Source: Acidobacteriaceae bacterium (lineage in GTDB: Bacteria > Acidobacteriota > Terriglobia > Terriglobales > Acidobacteriaceae). From it: 64,000 nucleotides of DNA. The stretch is taken from the NCBI GenBank assembly GCA_003134655.1, contig PLBY01000107.1:62001-126000 (forward strand). Reading direction: 5' to 3'. Made by a program: the position numbers and the translations under genes. This document shows, one piece after another, positions 21,947 through 31,686 of the stretch; within the stretch, counting starts at the first letter, position 1, and each line of letters opens with the position of its first letter. The notes under the pieces are model-generated. The model did no database searches and was not told where the DNA came from. It saw only the letters and a list, made by a program, of their open reading frames with translations.

Positions 21947-22954
21947 TTACTGTTGCTGCTGCTGCGGAGGATTGCTCGGCGGATTCGGTTGCCCAAATCC
22001 TCCATTTGCCGGCGAACTCGGACTGTTCCCCATCCCCGAAGGAGACGAGCCAAACCCGCTGCTATTGCCGAAGCCACCGCTAGGTTGCCCGTTGCTGCCG
22101 TTCTGCCCGTTGACGTTGGGCGCCTGGCCGAAGCCCTGCAGCATCGGTTGGTACGGAGTCGTGATCAGCCTTCCCTGCTGATCCTGCGCCGGATCGTAAA
22201 CAAAAACCCAATCTTTATATTTCTTCTTGTGATTGAACTCGCGGTAGGTCGAGTCCTTGATGGGACTGTTGCTGGCGACTCCGACGATGGGCCCACCGAT
22301 GATTTGTCCAGAGCCCAGTTGATTGCTTCCGGGAGTGCTGGCCCCGGCGGGCCCCGTCGGATTCGCTCCGGTTGCGTCCGGAGAAGTCTGCGATCCCGGC
22401 TGCGACGGATCCGTTCCAGCCTGCGGTGTACCGGCCGTCGGCTGATTCTGACCCGACGGCGAATTGGGGCTCGCGCCAAAAGAAGGGCTCGCGCCGAAGG
22501 CAGAAGGCTGACCTCCCGGGCCGCCATTCAATCCGCCCGCGTTTGCGCCGACGGGATTCGCCCCGGGAATCGTTCCGCCGCCGAATCCGCTCATCGACAT
22601 CTGGACTTCGCCGAAGTGCAGCAGTTTGAAATCCGCGCACTTGCCGCTCCTGCAGTTCAGCGGATCCTTGTAGCGTTTGCGCAGAAACCGCATGTTGTTG
22701 GCACTTTCGAGATCTTCAATCTTCGTCGGATAGCGCCCGAACTTCTTGTAGTACGCGCGGATCGCCCGCGAATACTGCACCCCGCGATGAATCATCTCCT
22801 CTTCGCGGTCGCGCTTGATTTCGAAGGTGATGGATGGAACGATCACTCCCGCGAAGATGACCATCAACGCCATCGCCAGCAGCAGCGTCAGCATGATGTA
22901 GCCGTTTTCGTTTCGCTGGGCAGGATTTCGTCGAATTTGCGAGTTCAACTTCAT
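21947..22954 (-). CDS. Type II secretion/type IV pilus pseudopilin-like protein with long low-complexity Gly/Pro/Ser/Asn/Gln region
   Basis: NENGYIMLTLLLAMALMVIFAGVIVPSITFEIKRDREEEMIHRGVQYSRAIRAYYKKFGRYP. Confidence 0.75.
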   Translation of the reverse strand: MKLNSQIRRNPAQRNENGYIMLTLLLAMALMVIFAGVIVPSITFEIKRDREEEMIHRGVQYSRAIRAYYKKFGRYPTKIEDLESANNMRFLRKRYKDPLNCRSGKCADFKLLHFGEVQMSMSGFGGGTIPGANPVGANAGGLNGGPGGQPSAFGASPSFGASPNSPSGQNQPTAGTPQAGTDPSQPGSQTSPDATGANPTGPAGASTPGSNQLGSGQIIGGPIVGVASNSPIKDSTYREFNHKKKYKDWVFVYDPAQDQQGRLITTPYQPMLQGFGQAPNVNGQNGSNGQPSGGFGNSSGFGSSPSGMGNSPSSPANGGFGQPNPPSNPPQQQQQ

Positions 22955-22964
22955 AAGAGCACAG

Positions 22965-23046
22965 GTTTCAAAGTTTCAGGGTTTCAAGGTTTCGAAGTCG
23001 ACTTAGCTGATGGTTTGACCTTGAAACATTGAAACCTTGAAACTTT
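22965..23046. repeat. Imperfect palindrome built from iterated GTTTCAAG-type 8-mers
   Basis: GGTTTCAAAGTTTCAGGGTTTCAAGGTTTCGAAG ... ACCTTGAAACATTGAAACCTTGAAACTTTA. Confidence 0.8.
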
Positions 23047-23656
23047 ACCCCTGCGTGAGCGGAATATTCTGCGGCGGGCCGCTATACACCATGTCCTGAA
23101 TGGAAACCGAGGTCGGGGTGATGTGAATTACTTTATACCGCCGGTTCACGATTTCACCTTCGCCCGCCACCCATACATCCTCGCCCGATGCTGACTTGAG
23201 GAATATCTTCTTTGGCTCCCCGGGCCTGCTTGCAAAGCCATAAAACTTCAGCGGAATCGGCGGCGGCGGAGGAGGATCAGGCGTGCGGTACTTGGCCCCC
23301 TCGGCTTTCTGCGCGTCGGTCACCCCGGGTGCGCCCGGCTTGGGAATGACCACATCTTCCGCCTGCGACACAAAAATATTTCTTCCGCGGCCTTCATACA
23401 CTGTCTGCTCGGTCGAGGCCAGCAAGTCCAGTCGCAGCGTCGGATCCAGATTCTCCACCCGCGGTTTCTTCCCTGGCTTTCCTCCAGGACGCGTCGTGAC
23501 ACGTGGAGCTACCGGAGCGGCCGCCTGCGCGCTCGATGCCGGCGTCGACGAATCGGACAGCATCGGGATGATCTCGTACGCCATCGCCAGAACTGCGATG
23601 ACGCCAAGCACCGCCGCCCACATCGTCTGTTTCTTATTTTCGAATCCCAGTTGCAC
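23045..23656 (-). CDS. PilP-like / pilus assembly inner membrane protein
   Basis: N-terminal TM, Pro-rich linker, C-terminal beta domain (KFYGFASRPGEPKKIFLKSASGEDVWVAGEGEIVNRRYKVIHI); position after pilO. Confidence 0.6.
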   Translation of the reverse strand: MQLGFENKKQTMWAAVLGVIAVLAMAYEIIPMLSDSSTPASSAQAAAPVAPRVTTRPGGKPGKKPRVENLDPTLRLDLLASTEQTVYEGRGRNIFVSQAEDVVIPKPGAPGVTDAQKAEGAKYRTPDPPPPPPIPLKFYGFASRPGEPKKIFLKSASGEDVWVAGEGEIVNRRYKVIHITPTSVSIQDMVYSGPPQNIPLTQG

Positions 23657-24196
23657 TTACGATCCTGCCTTCAAATACGTTTCCAACTTCATGCTCAACT
23701 TGACCGGGCCCTGCTGCTGGCCGCCCAGGGTCACGCCGTCAATAATGAAAAACATCTCGTCCCGTTCCAGCGCGTTGATGAACTTTGCCAAAGAAGTGTA
23801 GCTGCCCGCGAAGTCCGCTTCGATTTCCACCGGCTGCAGTCCGCCGATTTCCGCGTCGTGCACCTTGTATTTTTCCTGATCCAGCACCACGCCATTGGCC
23901 GCGCAGAGTTTGCCCAGTTGCGTGGGGATCTGCGATTGCTGGGAAGGGAAGCGCTTCTTGTAAAAGTCCGTGATCTGGTGGCCGGCGAGTACAACCTTCT
24001 GCGGAAGATCCTTCAGCGGCGCCACCTGGCGCGTCTTCGTAATCAATTCCGTCTGCAGCGTGTTCAATTCCTGGCGGCGCGTTTCGGGCGAGCCCACTAG
24101 CGGCGAAAAATAAACGATTGCGGCCAGCAGATCCACTCCCGCCATGATGGCGATTGCCGTCTTCAGGTTCTTCCGGGTTCTCCGTAGGTCTGGCAT
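23657..24196 (-). CDS. pilO: Type IV pilus inner membrane protein PilO
   Basis: Single TM, coiled coil, EIEADFAGSYTSLAKFINALERDEMFFIIDGV; order after pilN. Confidence 0.82.
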   Translation of the reverse strand: MPDLRRTRKNLKTAIAIMAGVDLLAAIVYFSPLVGSPETRRQELNTLQTELITKTRQVAPLKDLPQKVVLAGHQITDFYKKRFPSQQSQIPTQLGKLCAANGVVLDQEKYKVHDAEIGGLQPVEIEADFAGSYTSLAKFINALERDEMFFIIDGVTLGGQQQGPVKLSMKLETYLKAGS

Positions 24197-24880
24197 CTAG
24201 TGCTTACTTCCTGTCGGCGCTAAGCTCTTCGGCCTGACTCCGGCTTTCGGTGTTACTTCTGTCTTCGATTTTGTATTCGTCTTGGGTGCCGCAGGGGCAG
24301 CAGAGAGGACGATCGGTTCCGGAATGTAAATCGCAACAATGTCGAAGCGTTCGGTGTCGCCAGTCTGTGACTGTTCGGCGTGTCCGGCTTCGACCCGGGT
24401 TTGCGCGAAGCGCCTCGAATCCTCCATGCGGCGCGCCAGTTCCAGGGCCCGATCCCGCGAATCGCCCGCCACCGTCATCTTCAGCCCGAGTTGGTTGTCC
24501 TCATCCAGTTGCGGGCTGATCGACTCCAGGTGCACGTGCGGCGGCATCACCTTTTCGAGATTTTCCAGCACCCGAGTCCACGAAAAGGCTTTGCGCTCAA
24601 TCAGTTGGTTCAAAAACTGTGATTCGTCGCGGGTGGTGCGGTTCTCCGGCAGGTTCAGGATCCTCTCCGCTTCGGCCCGGATCCGGTCGCGGTCGGCAAT
24701 CATCGCTTTCTTCTCAGCGATCGCAGCGCGGTCGCGACGTGCATTGACCCATCCCGTGACGTCGAGCGCTAACAGCACCAGCGTGAGCAGCGCCACCGCG
24801 CCCACGGCGGTGCCCCAGCGCATCCAGAACTGCCGCGAATCTTCGTACGGCTGGCTCGCGAGATTGATATCTAAACGCAT
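24197..24880 (-). CDS. pilN: Type IV pilus assembly protein PilN
   Basis: INLASQPYEDSRQFW start motif, TM, FLNQLIERKAFSWTRVLENLEKVMPPHVHLESI. Confidence 0.83.
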   Translation of the reverse strand: MRLDINLASQPYEDSRQFWMRWGTAVGAVALLTLVLLALDVTGWVNARRDRAAIAEKKAMIADRDRIRAEAERILNLPENRTTRDESQFLNQLIERKAFSWTRVLENLEKVMPPHVHLESISPQLDEDNQLGLKMTVAGDSRDRALELARRMEDSRRFAQTRVEAGHAEQSQTGDTERFDIVAIYIPEPIVLSAAPAAPKTNTKSKTEVTPKAGVRPKSLAPTGSKH

Positions 24881-24883
24881 AAA

Positions 24884-25780
24884 TTACGAGATTAACGCTC
24901 CGACCACTCCTGCCATTCTCCAGCGCGGCACGGAACCTCCCATGCTCGCTCCCAGTTGCGCCGAAGACACAAGTTCCTGCACCTCGGCTCCGGTCTGCGC
25001 GCGCAGTGCGGGGGCCGCGCCGCCCGCCTCCGGCAGTCCCGCAACAAAAATCTTCTCAATATTCAGGTGGTACGTGTCCTGGAAAAACACCACTGACGGA
25101 TATACTTCCTCCGCCAGTTGCTCTCCCGTGATCGTCACCCCCCGCGTATTTTCCAGCGTGCGGAACAGTTGCAACTGATCTTCATTCAGGATTGCAATGC
25201 TGGTCGTGTGCGCGTCCACCTTGATAACCAGCGTCGGCTTCTTCGCGTCGGCCGCACCAATCGCCGCCAGCGTAGAAGGCAGCACCACGCCCGGATTGAA
25301 TCCCGCTTCGCGGAACGCGGCCTCGTAATCGTCGATCACGCTGGCCATGGCCACGGCCGCCACCACCCGTACCTCACTGTTGACCTTCTGCGCGTGATAG
25401 GAAACTTTGGCTTTATCGACGTCAAACGGCAGCGACTTCTTCAACCGGAATCGCACCACGCCCAGCGCCTCATCGTGATCGGAGGGCAGAGTGTCGAACT
25501 CCACCAGCATCACGCGAACGGCCGCATCCGGCACGATCGCAATCACGTCTTTGGAGCGTTGTGCCACGCCGCCCAGCGCCGCTTCAATCCCTTCGCGCAC
25601 GGCGCCGCGCTGGCGCAGGTTGTTCTCCACCAGGTCGGGGATCACGCTGCCCGGCGCCAGTTCGCGCGCGGCCGATGCTTCCAGGCCGTTTCCGTGGTCG
25701 GAGAAGCGTCCGGCGAGCACGCGGTCCGCCGCGATTTCGCAGGCCAGTTTCGGCTTGGGTGTGTTGGAAGTTGAACTCAT
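24884..25780 (-). CDS. pilM: Type IV pilus assembly protein PilM-like (actin-like ATPase fold)
   Basis: VVAAVAMASVIDDYEAAFREAGFNPGVVLPSTLAAI; position directly upstream of pilN. Confidence 0.75.
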   Translation of the reverse strand: MSSTSNTPKPKLACEIAADRVLAGRFSDHGNGLEASAARELAPGSVIPDLVENNLRQRGAVREGIEAALGGVAQRSKDVIAIVPDAAVRVMLVEFDTLPSDHDEALGVVRFRLKKSLPFDVDKAKVSYHAQKVNSEVRVVAAVAMASVIDDYEAAFREAGFNPGVVLPSTLAAIGAADAKKPTLVIKVDAHTTSIAILNEDQLQLFRTLENTRGVTITGEQLAEEVYPSVVFFQDTYHLNIEKIFVAGLPEAGGAAPALRAQTGAEVQELVSSAQLGASMGGSVPRWRMAGVVGALIS

Positions 25781-25868
25781 TTCCCGAGAATGCCCCTGGA
25801 GAAAACTCCTCTATAAATCAGAACCCGAATCATCCACAAATGCAATAGCTGAGAGGGCACCGGAGAAG

Positions 25869-25962
25869 GTTTCAAGGTTTCAGAGTTTCAGGGTTTCAAA
25901 GTTGCTGACTTGACCGGGATACCTTGAAACTCTGAGACCTTGAAACTTTGAAACCTGACCCT
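25869..25962. repeat. Imperfect palindrome built from iterated GTTTCAAG-type 8-mers (second copy)
   Basis: AAGGTTTCAAGGTTTCAGAGTTTCAGGGTTTCAAAGTT ... ACCTTGAAACTCTGAGACCTTGAAACTTTGAAACCTGA. Confidence 0.82.
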
Positions 25963-25964
25963 GC

Positions 25965-27635
25965 CTACCGCATGGCCTCAATGAACGTGACTTTATTGAT
26001 CTCTTTCAGCGTGGTCATGCCCAGCCGGACTTTGTCCAGCGCCGACTCACGCAGGAACCGCATGCCCTCATCGCGCGCGGCGCGCCGGATCTCCGACGTC
26101 GGCTTCTTGGCCAGAATCATCTCGCGGATGCGGTCACTCAAATCCAGCAGTTCGTGAATCGCGGTTCGTCCGCGGAAACCCGTGCCCGCGCACTCAATGC
26201 AGCCCGGCCCTTCATACAGCGGAACACTCCCCCACTGCGCTGGATCCAGTCCGCTGGCTTCCAGAATGTCGGGCGCATAATGCACTTCCGTGCGGCACGA
26301 CTCGCAAATCAAGCGCACCAGCCGTTGTGCCAGAATGCAGTTCAACGCCGAAACAAAGTTGTAAGGCTCGACGCCCATGTTCAGGAAGCGCCCGATCACG
26401 TCGACCACGTTGTTGGCGTGAACCGTGGTGAATACAAGATGCCCGGTCAGTGCCGACTGAATGGCGATCTGCGCCGTTTCCGCATCGCGGATTTCGCCGA
26501 CCATGATCTTATCCGGGTCATGACGCAGAATCGACCGCAGCCCGCGCGCGAAGGTCAGCCCCTTTTTCTCGTTCACCGGAATCTGCGTAATGCCGCGCAG
26601 TTGATATTCAACCGGGTCTTCAATCGTGATGATCTTGTCTTCGTCGGTCTTGATCTCGTTGACCGCGGCGTAAAGCGTGGTCGTTTTGCCGCTGCCCGTC
26701 GGCCCCGTTACCAGCACCATGCCGTAGGGTTCTTTGATGTAGCGGCGGAAGCGGCGCAGATCATCCTCGTCAAACCCAACCACATCCAGCGTCAAACTCT
26801 TGAACTTCTCGCTCATCGACTCTTTGTCGAGCACGCGCAGCACAGCGTCCTCACCGTGAATCGATGGCATGATCGACACGCGGAAGTCGATGGCGCGCCC
26901 GTTGTATTTCACGCGGAAGCGGCCGTCCTGGGGCACGCGCCGCTCGGAAATATCGAGTTCGCTCATGACCTTGATACGCGAAATCACGGTCGAGTGGTGC
27001 TCTTTCCCGATGGGCGGCATGGCCTGCGTGAGCACGCCGTCGATGCGGAACTTGATGACCACCGAATCGTCGCGGGTCTCAATGTGAATATCGGAAGCGC
27101 GCCGCTGCAGTGCGGTGAAGATCGTGGTATCGACCAGGCGGATGATCGGGCTGGTATCGCCCGTCGCTGTCAACTTGTCGATGGTGAGCGTCTCTTCCAC
27201 GCCCGTGTTTTCATCTTCGCGGACAATCTGGAAGCCTTCACTCGCCTCTTCCAGCACGCGCTGCGACTGCTCGGTCTTCTTGAGGATGTCCGAGATCTGT
27301 TTGAGCGTCGAAACCTTGGTGATGATGCGCTGCTTCAACAGCAGGCTGATCTCGTCGATCATCATCAACTGGCTGGGATCGGCGATCGCGATGGCGAGCT
27401 TGCCGTCGGCCGTCTCTTCCAGCGGTACAAAGTTGTAGCGGAACATCAGCTCGACCGGGATCTTCTTGAACAGTTCGTGATGCAGTTCGAAGCCCGAAAG
27501 GTCGATGAATTCGCAGCGGTAGCGCCGCGCCACGTCCTGCGCGCGCTCCAGGTCGGTGATGGGATTGCCCGTCGGGCTGATCGGCCCGCCGTTCCCACCG
27601 TTCACGAACAATGATTTTTTATCAGCTGTTGCCAT
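25965..27635 (-). CDS. pilB: Type IV pilus / T2SS assembly ATPase (PilB/GspE family)
   Basis: GPTGSGKTTTLYAAVNEI Walker A, HDPDKIMVGEIRDAETAQIAIQSALTGHLVFTTVHANN. Confidence 0.93.
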   Translation of the reverse strand: MATADKKSLFVNGGNGGPISPTGNPITDLERAQDVARRYRCEFIDLSGFELHHELFKKIPVELMFRYNFVPLEETADGKLAIAIADPSQLMMIDEISLLLKQRIITKVSTLKQISDILKKTEQSQRVLEEASEGFQIVREDENTGVEETLTIDKLTATGDTSPIIRLVDTTIFTALQRRASDIHIETRDDSVVIKFRIDGVLTQAMPPIGKEHHSTVISRIKVMSELDISERRVPQDGRFRVKYNGRAIDFRVSIMPSIHGEDAVLRVLDKESMSEKFKSLTLDVVGFDEDDLRRFRRYIKEPYGMVLVTGPTGSGKTTTLYAAVNEIKTDEDKIITIEDPVEYQLRGITQIPVNEKKGLTFARGLRSILRHDPDKIMVGEIRDAETAQIAIQSALTGHLVFTTVHANNVVDVIGRFLNMGVEPYNFVSALNCILAQRLVRLICESCRTEVHYAPDILEASGLDPAQWGSVPLYEGPGCIECAGTGFRGRTAIHELLDLSDRIREMILAKKPTSEIRRAARDEGMRFLRESALDKVRLGMTTLKEINKVTFIEAMR

Positions 27636-27666
27636 TCGTTTACCTGCGCCCGCAATCCAATCTCTT

Positions 27667-27700
27667 TGTCATTCCGACCGAAGGGAGGAATCTGCTTCCC
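27667..27700. repeat. Dispersed-type repeat TCATTCCGACCGAAGGGAGGAATCTGCTTC in the pilC-pilB gap
   Basis: Sequence recognised as a frequently dispersed intergenic motif; only one copy in this window. Confidence 0.4.
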
Positions 27701-27706
27701 CTGCCC

Positions 27707-28906
27707 TCAGTGCACGCCCATGCTGAAGATCGGCAAATACAGCGAGATCAGCACGCCGCCTACGAAAACCGCCATGATCATCAGAATGATCGGCTCAATC
27801 AGCGCCATCGACGCACCCAGCGCCGTCTGCACATCTTCCTCATAAAATTCCGCCACCGAGTTCAGCATAGACGGCAGCGCGCCGGTGGATTCACCCACCT
27901 CAATCATTTCCACCGCCAGCTCCGGAAAAATCTTCTGCTCCTCCAGGCTGCCCGCGAGTCCCTGTCCCTCGCGCACCCGGACACCCGCCCGCATCACACC
28001 CTTTAGGATGCGCCGGCTGGTCATCGACGCGCCCGCCGTTTCCATCGCCGGCACCAGCGGCAAGCCGCCCTGCAGCAGTGTCGCCAGCATCCGCGAAAAG
28101 CTTGCCACCTGATGTTTCAGCCGGATATCCCCCAGCAGCGGCATGCTCAAAATCACGCGGTCAATGCGGTCCGCGCCGCGATCGGTGTCTTTCCAGCGCC
28201 ACATCACGAATCCGAAGACCGCCAGTCCGACCAACACATACGGAGCATACCTCTGCGCATTCTGCCCAACTGCCAGCATGAACAGCGTGATCGCCGGCAG
28301 CTTCTGATCGAGACTCTCGAATAGTTCCCCGAACTTGGGCACAACGTAGGTGAACAGAAACGTCACCATGATCAGCACCACGGTGACCAGCAGCGTCGGA
28401 TAAATCAGCGACACGAACAACTTCTTGCGGAACGTCATCGCCAGCCGCTGAAAGCCGATGTAGCGCGTCAGTACTTCGTCGATGTTGCCGCTCTTCTCAC
28501 CCGCCATCAGGGTCGTGGTGTAAATCTTGGGGACAATCCCCTGCGCCGCGAACGCGTCGGAGAGCAACTCTCCGCCTTTGACGCGCTCCCGCACGTTCTC
28601 CAGAATCAGTTTCAGTTGCGCGTCCTTCTGCCGCTTGATCAGCAGTTCCAGCGAGTTCAGGATCGGCAGCCCGGCGCGGATCAGCGTCAGAAACTGCTGG
28701 TTAAATACCAGAAACGTGCTCTGTTTCAGCTTCCGCCGCCGGCGCAGCGACACTCCCGACGTCAGCATTCCCTGGGGCTTGACCCAGTAGACGAGGTAGC
28801 CCTGCTGCGAGAAGCGGTCGCGCACCTCGGCCTCCGAGTAGCCCTGCTCGATGTGCTGCTGGACCCGCCCGCGATCGTCCGCGATTTTTACTACAAATTC
28901 CGCCAT
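27707..28906 (-). CDS. pilC: Type IV pilus / T2SS inner membrane platform protein (PilC/GspF)
   Basis: NQQFLTLIRAGLPILNSLELL; QVASFSRMLATLLQGGLPLVPAME; three TM segments. Confidence 0.92.
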   Translation of the reverse strand: MAEFVVKIADDRGRVQQHIEQGYSEAEVRDRFSQQGYLVYWVKPQGMLTSGVSLRRRRKLKQSTFLVFNQQFLTLIRAGLPILNSLELLIKRQKDAQLKLILENVRERVKGGELLSDAFAAQGIVPKIYTTTLMAGEKSGNIDEVLTRYIGFQRLAMTFRKKLFVSLIYPTLLVTVVLIMVTFLFTYVVPKFGELFESLDQKLPAITLFMLAVGQNAQRYAPYVLVGLAVFGFVMWRWKDTDRGADRIDRVILSMPLLGDIRLKHQVASFSRMLATLLQGGLPLVPAMETAGASMTSRRILKGVMRAGVRVREGQGLAGSLEEQKIFPELAVEMIEVGESTGALPSMLNSVAEFYEEDVQTALGASMALIEPIILMIMAVFVGGVLISLYLPIFSMGVH

Positions 28907-29037
28907 TTGCCGACTTTTCTACCGTTTTTCCGGAGATACGCCTTATCGCTCAGTCTAACATTCTCACTACTATTCTAAGCCGCCAACCACCCCGAAACGC
29001 CCTCCCGCCAGTACCCCAAGTAACCCCGGCTTCATGT

Positions 29038-29079
29038 GGGGACAGCCGCCTTCGGCTGTCCGCCAAGCGAAGCAAGGCA
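29038..29079. repeat. REP-like element GGGGACAGCCGCCTTCGGCTGTCCGCC
   Basis: Same 27-nt core as 21891. Confidence 0.7.
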
Positions 29080-29108
29080 GGTTTTGCTGGACCGCCTTAG
29101 CTGGACCC

Positions 29109-29777
29109 CTAGGGTTCCAGCCCCCCCTCCACCGTCTCAGTCCCCGCCGGAGGCTTAAACTCAAACCGCCCATCCCCAATCGCCACATTTTCCTTCATCC
29201 CGTCAAAGCGGTATTCGGTGGCCGCTCCGTCCACTTCCTGGATGACAATCCGGGCAATCTGATGGTCCGGTGTAACTTCCAGCAGAATCTCGCTCACCCG
29301 ATCCGCCAGGGCCTGCGGCACCCCACGCAGAACCACATTCCCCGAAGCCAGCGGCTCTACATCCGGAGCCAGAGACAATCCCTGCAACTCTTTCTCCAGC
29401 TTGGTCTTACCCAGTAAGAACGCCAGAGGGGAACGCACATCCTCCAACTTCTTGGCCGCCGTCTTCCGCGCCTGCCGGTCTGCCGGGACGTAAAACCACG
29501 CATCTTTCCCGTCGCTGACAAACAGCTTCTCCCTGGGAGAACGGTACTCCCACCGCATCTTGCCAGGTTTTTTCAGCCACAAGGTCCCAGTCTCGGTCCG
29601 CTCCATCCCCGACCCGCGATACACCTCGGTGAAGTCCGCCTCGAGCGAGCGCAGATGATTGTAGTGGGCGTCGACGGCCGCAGCCATGGTCTTCACGTCA
29701 ACGGCAAAAGCAGCCGCAGCGAGGACTGCAGTCATCAGACACCACACCATCGCAAAGCGAAGCCAACGAACTCGCAT
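29109..29777 (-). CDS. lolA: Outer membrane lipoprotein carrier protein LolA
   Basis: ADFTEVYRGSGMERTETGTLWLKKPGKMRWEYRSPREKLFVSDGKDAWFYVP. Confidence 0.85.
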   Translation of the reverse strand: MRVRWLRFAMVWCLMTAVLAAAAFAVDVKTMAAAVDAHYNHLRSLEADFTEVYRGSGMERTETGTLWLKKPGKMRWEYRSPREKLFVSDGKDAWFYVPADRQARKTAAKKLEDVRSPLAFLLGKTKLEKELQGLSLAPDVEPLASGNVVLRGVPQALADRVSEILLEVTPDHQIARIVIQEVDGAATEYRFDGMKENVAIGDGRFEFKPPAGTETVEGGLEP

Positions 29778-29939
29778 CTCGATAATTTTTCACCGTGTAC
29801 CCGCCCAAGTGTCAGCACCCTCGCGCAAATTCGGGAGGGAAACACGGGGCAGGCTCCTGCGGGGGGACTCCTGCCACGATTGTAAGCCGTGCCGCAGCAC
29901 TTGTCATTCACCGCGGGCAGATGCCTTACCGAGGCGTAC

Positions 29940-30710
29940 CTAGTGGTTGGTGAACAGCGAGTACTGTTGCTCGCCCGCGATCTTCCTCAGTTTTTTGCTT
30001 TCGCTCAGCGTGTGTTCCAGCAGCGGGTTGTGATAGAGCATGTACACCGGCCTGGGATGCTCGCGCAAGGACTGATCCAGCTTGGCGACCACTTGCCGCA
30101 TTCCCGATTCCGGGAAGGGATTGAACAGAAAAATCACCAGCGGATCAGCGGGCAGTGGGAATGCGGTCGCGTCGGCGCAGATCGATTCAAGCACAAAGCA
30201 TTTCTGCGACTCGCTCTTGTACTGGTGTAAGTTTTCCTGCGCGATCTGGTGCAGAGAAGGCAGAAGTTCCACACCGAGGATCCGGCGGAAGGGGTATTCC
30301 GAAGCCATCAGCAGTGTGCGTCCCTTGCCCGATCCGAGGTCGATAAAAGTGAAATCGCGCAAGGCGAGAGTCGTGTGGTCGGGCCCCCGCGTCTGGTGAA
30401 GCGACTGCTGAAGACCCTCGATCATTTCATGAAATGCAACTGGCTCCGTGGGTTGGTACGCGGAATGGAACATGCCCAGCAGCCGGTCGCGCCACCCCAC
30501 CGCGCCGCTAGTCGTGTTGACGCGATAGTCCCAGTCGTACTCGGCGTCGCCAAAGCGCGCTCGCAGACGATCCGGCGTCGAGTCGCGGGCGAACTCCCAC
30601 AGTACGCTCACTAGCCGCCGCGTCGCGGCGAGCGTTCCTTCATAGCGGGCGGCGTACCTCCACCACTGCCACGCGGTTTGCAGCACGCTGATTTGTGGTG
30701 GCAAGTCCAT
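29940..30710 (-). CDS. Class I SAM-dependent methyltransferase-like protein
   Basis: FTFIDLGSGKGRTLLMASEYPFRRILGVELLPSLHQIAQEN. Confidence 0.78.
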   Translation of the reverse strand: MDLPPQISVLQTAWQWWRYAARYEGTLAATRRLVSVLWEFARDSTPDRLRARFGDAEYDWDYRVNTTSGAVGWRDRLLGMFHSAYQPTEPVAFHEMIEGLQQSLHQTRGPDHTTLALRDFTFIDLGSGKGRTLLMASEYPFRRILGVELLPSLHQIAQENLHQYKSESQKCFVLESICADATAFPLPADPLVIFLFNPFPESGMRQVVAKLDQSLREHPRPVYMLYHNPLLEHTLSESKKLRKIAGEQQYSLFTNH

Positions 30711-30759
30711 GCGGACACGAACAACAAGCGCACAGACATGATACGGGGAACAGCGCTGC

Positions 30760-31686
30760 TTAGCTCTTGGTGTGGAATTTGGGCGGCGCGGGTTTGTATG
30801 CCGGAGGCGTGCCCTTGGTGATGAACGGAAAATCGTCCGGATTCTGCACTTCGATGCGGCCTTGCGCAGTGAGCTTGTAAGCATTGCCGTCGGGATCGAC
30901 CGGGATGCCGCGCCAGTGTTGGTCCGCCACAAGTTCCGACATGCTGCTGGGCAGGCGCCCGGTCCGCTGGCCGAACTTCGTGACGATGGCTTCCAGGTTG
31001 GTCACGTCTTCGTCCACCCGGATCGCGCGCAGGTGTTCGACCGCATTCTGGCGGATGTTGGCTTCGTACGCGTTTTCGTAGGTGGCGCTCCACAACATGC
31101 GGGCGGTGGCGAAATCGCCGGCGTGCGTGGCCATCTGCGCCGCCAGGATCTTCATGAAAGGATGCGCGTTGGGAACCTTCGAGCCGCGCTCAAAGACAGC
31201 AGCGGCGTTGCGGTAGTCCTTCAGCTCGGTGTAGTAGACGAATCCGAGATTGTAGTAAAGCTGCCAGTCGTCGGGATTGTGCTCGATGCCAAACTCCATC
31301 AACTGAATGGCGCGCCCCGGTTCGCCAGCTCCGTTCGGTGGCTTGGGAGCCAGGAAACTGGCGCCGAACTGGTACGCGGAAATCAGATGCGGGTCCAGAG
31401 TGGTCGTGATCTCGAGCAGCGGAGCCAGTTCGTTGTAGGTGTGCGCGCGGTCGAAATGACGGTGCCCGAAATATTGCACCGTGCGCGTCCAGTAAATGCA
31501 GGCCATCAGGCCGTCGAATCCCAGGCTGGCGCGCTTCACCATCTTCGGAGAACTGATGTAGAGGGCGTCCTCGAGAGTGGCTTGCGGGCGGATCTTGTCC
31601 AGGTGCCGCAACAGAAGAACGCAAGCGACCGCCGAGATCACCAGGCATGCGGCGGCGATCACGGTTGCGCGCTGCCGGGCGGTCAT
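30760..31686 (-). CDS. TPR-containing membrane-anchored protein
   Basis: N-terminal TM, TPR-like HNPDDWQLYYNLGFVYYTELKDYRNAAAVFERGSKVP. Confidence 0.72.
   Translation of the reverse strand: MTARQRATVIAAACLVISAVACVLLLRHLDKIRPQATLEDALYISSPKMVKRASLGFDGLMACIYWTRTVQYFGHRHFDRAHTYNELAPLLEITTTLDPHLISAYQFGASFLAPKPPNGAGEPGRAIQLMEFGIEHNPDDWQLYYNLGFVYYTELKDYRNAAAVFERGSKVPNAHPFMKILAAQMATHAGDFATARMLWSATYENAYEANIRQNAVEHLRAIRVDEDVTNLEAIVTKFGQRTGRLPSSMSELVADQHWRGIPVDPDGNAYKLTAQGRIEVQNPDDFPFITKGTPPAYKPAPPKFHTKS

Noticed and set aside
26154-27614. 486-aa plus-strand ORF opposite pilB
   Set aside because: His/Arg/Asp/Val-rich shadow ORF of a confident ATPase gene.
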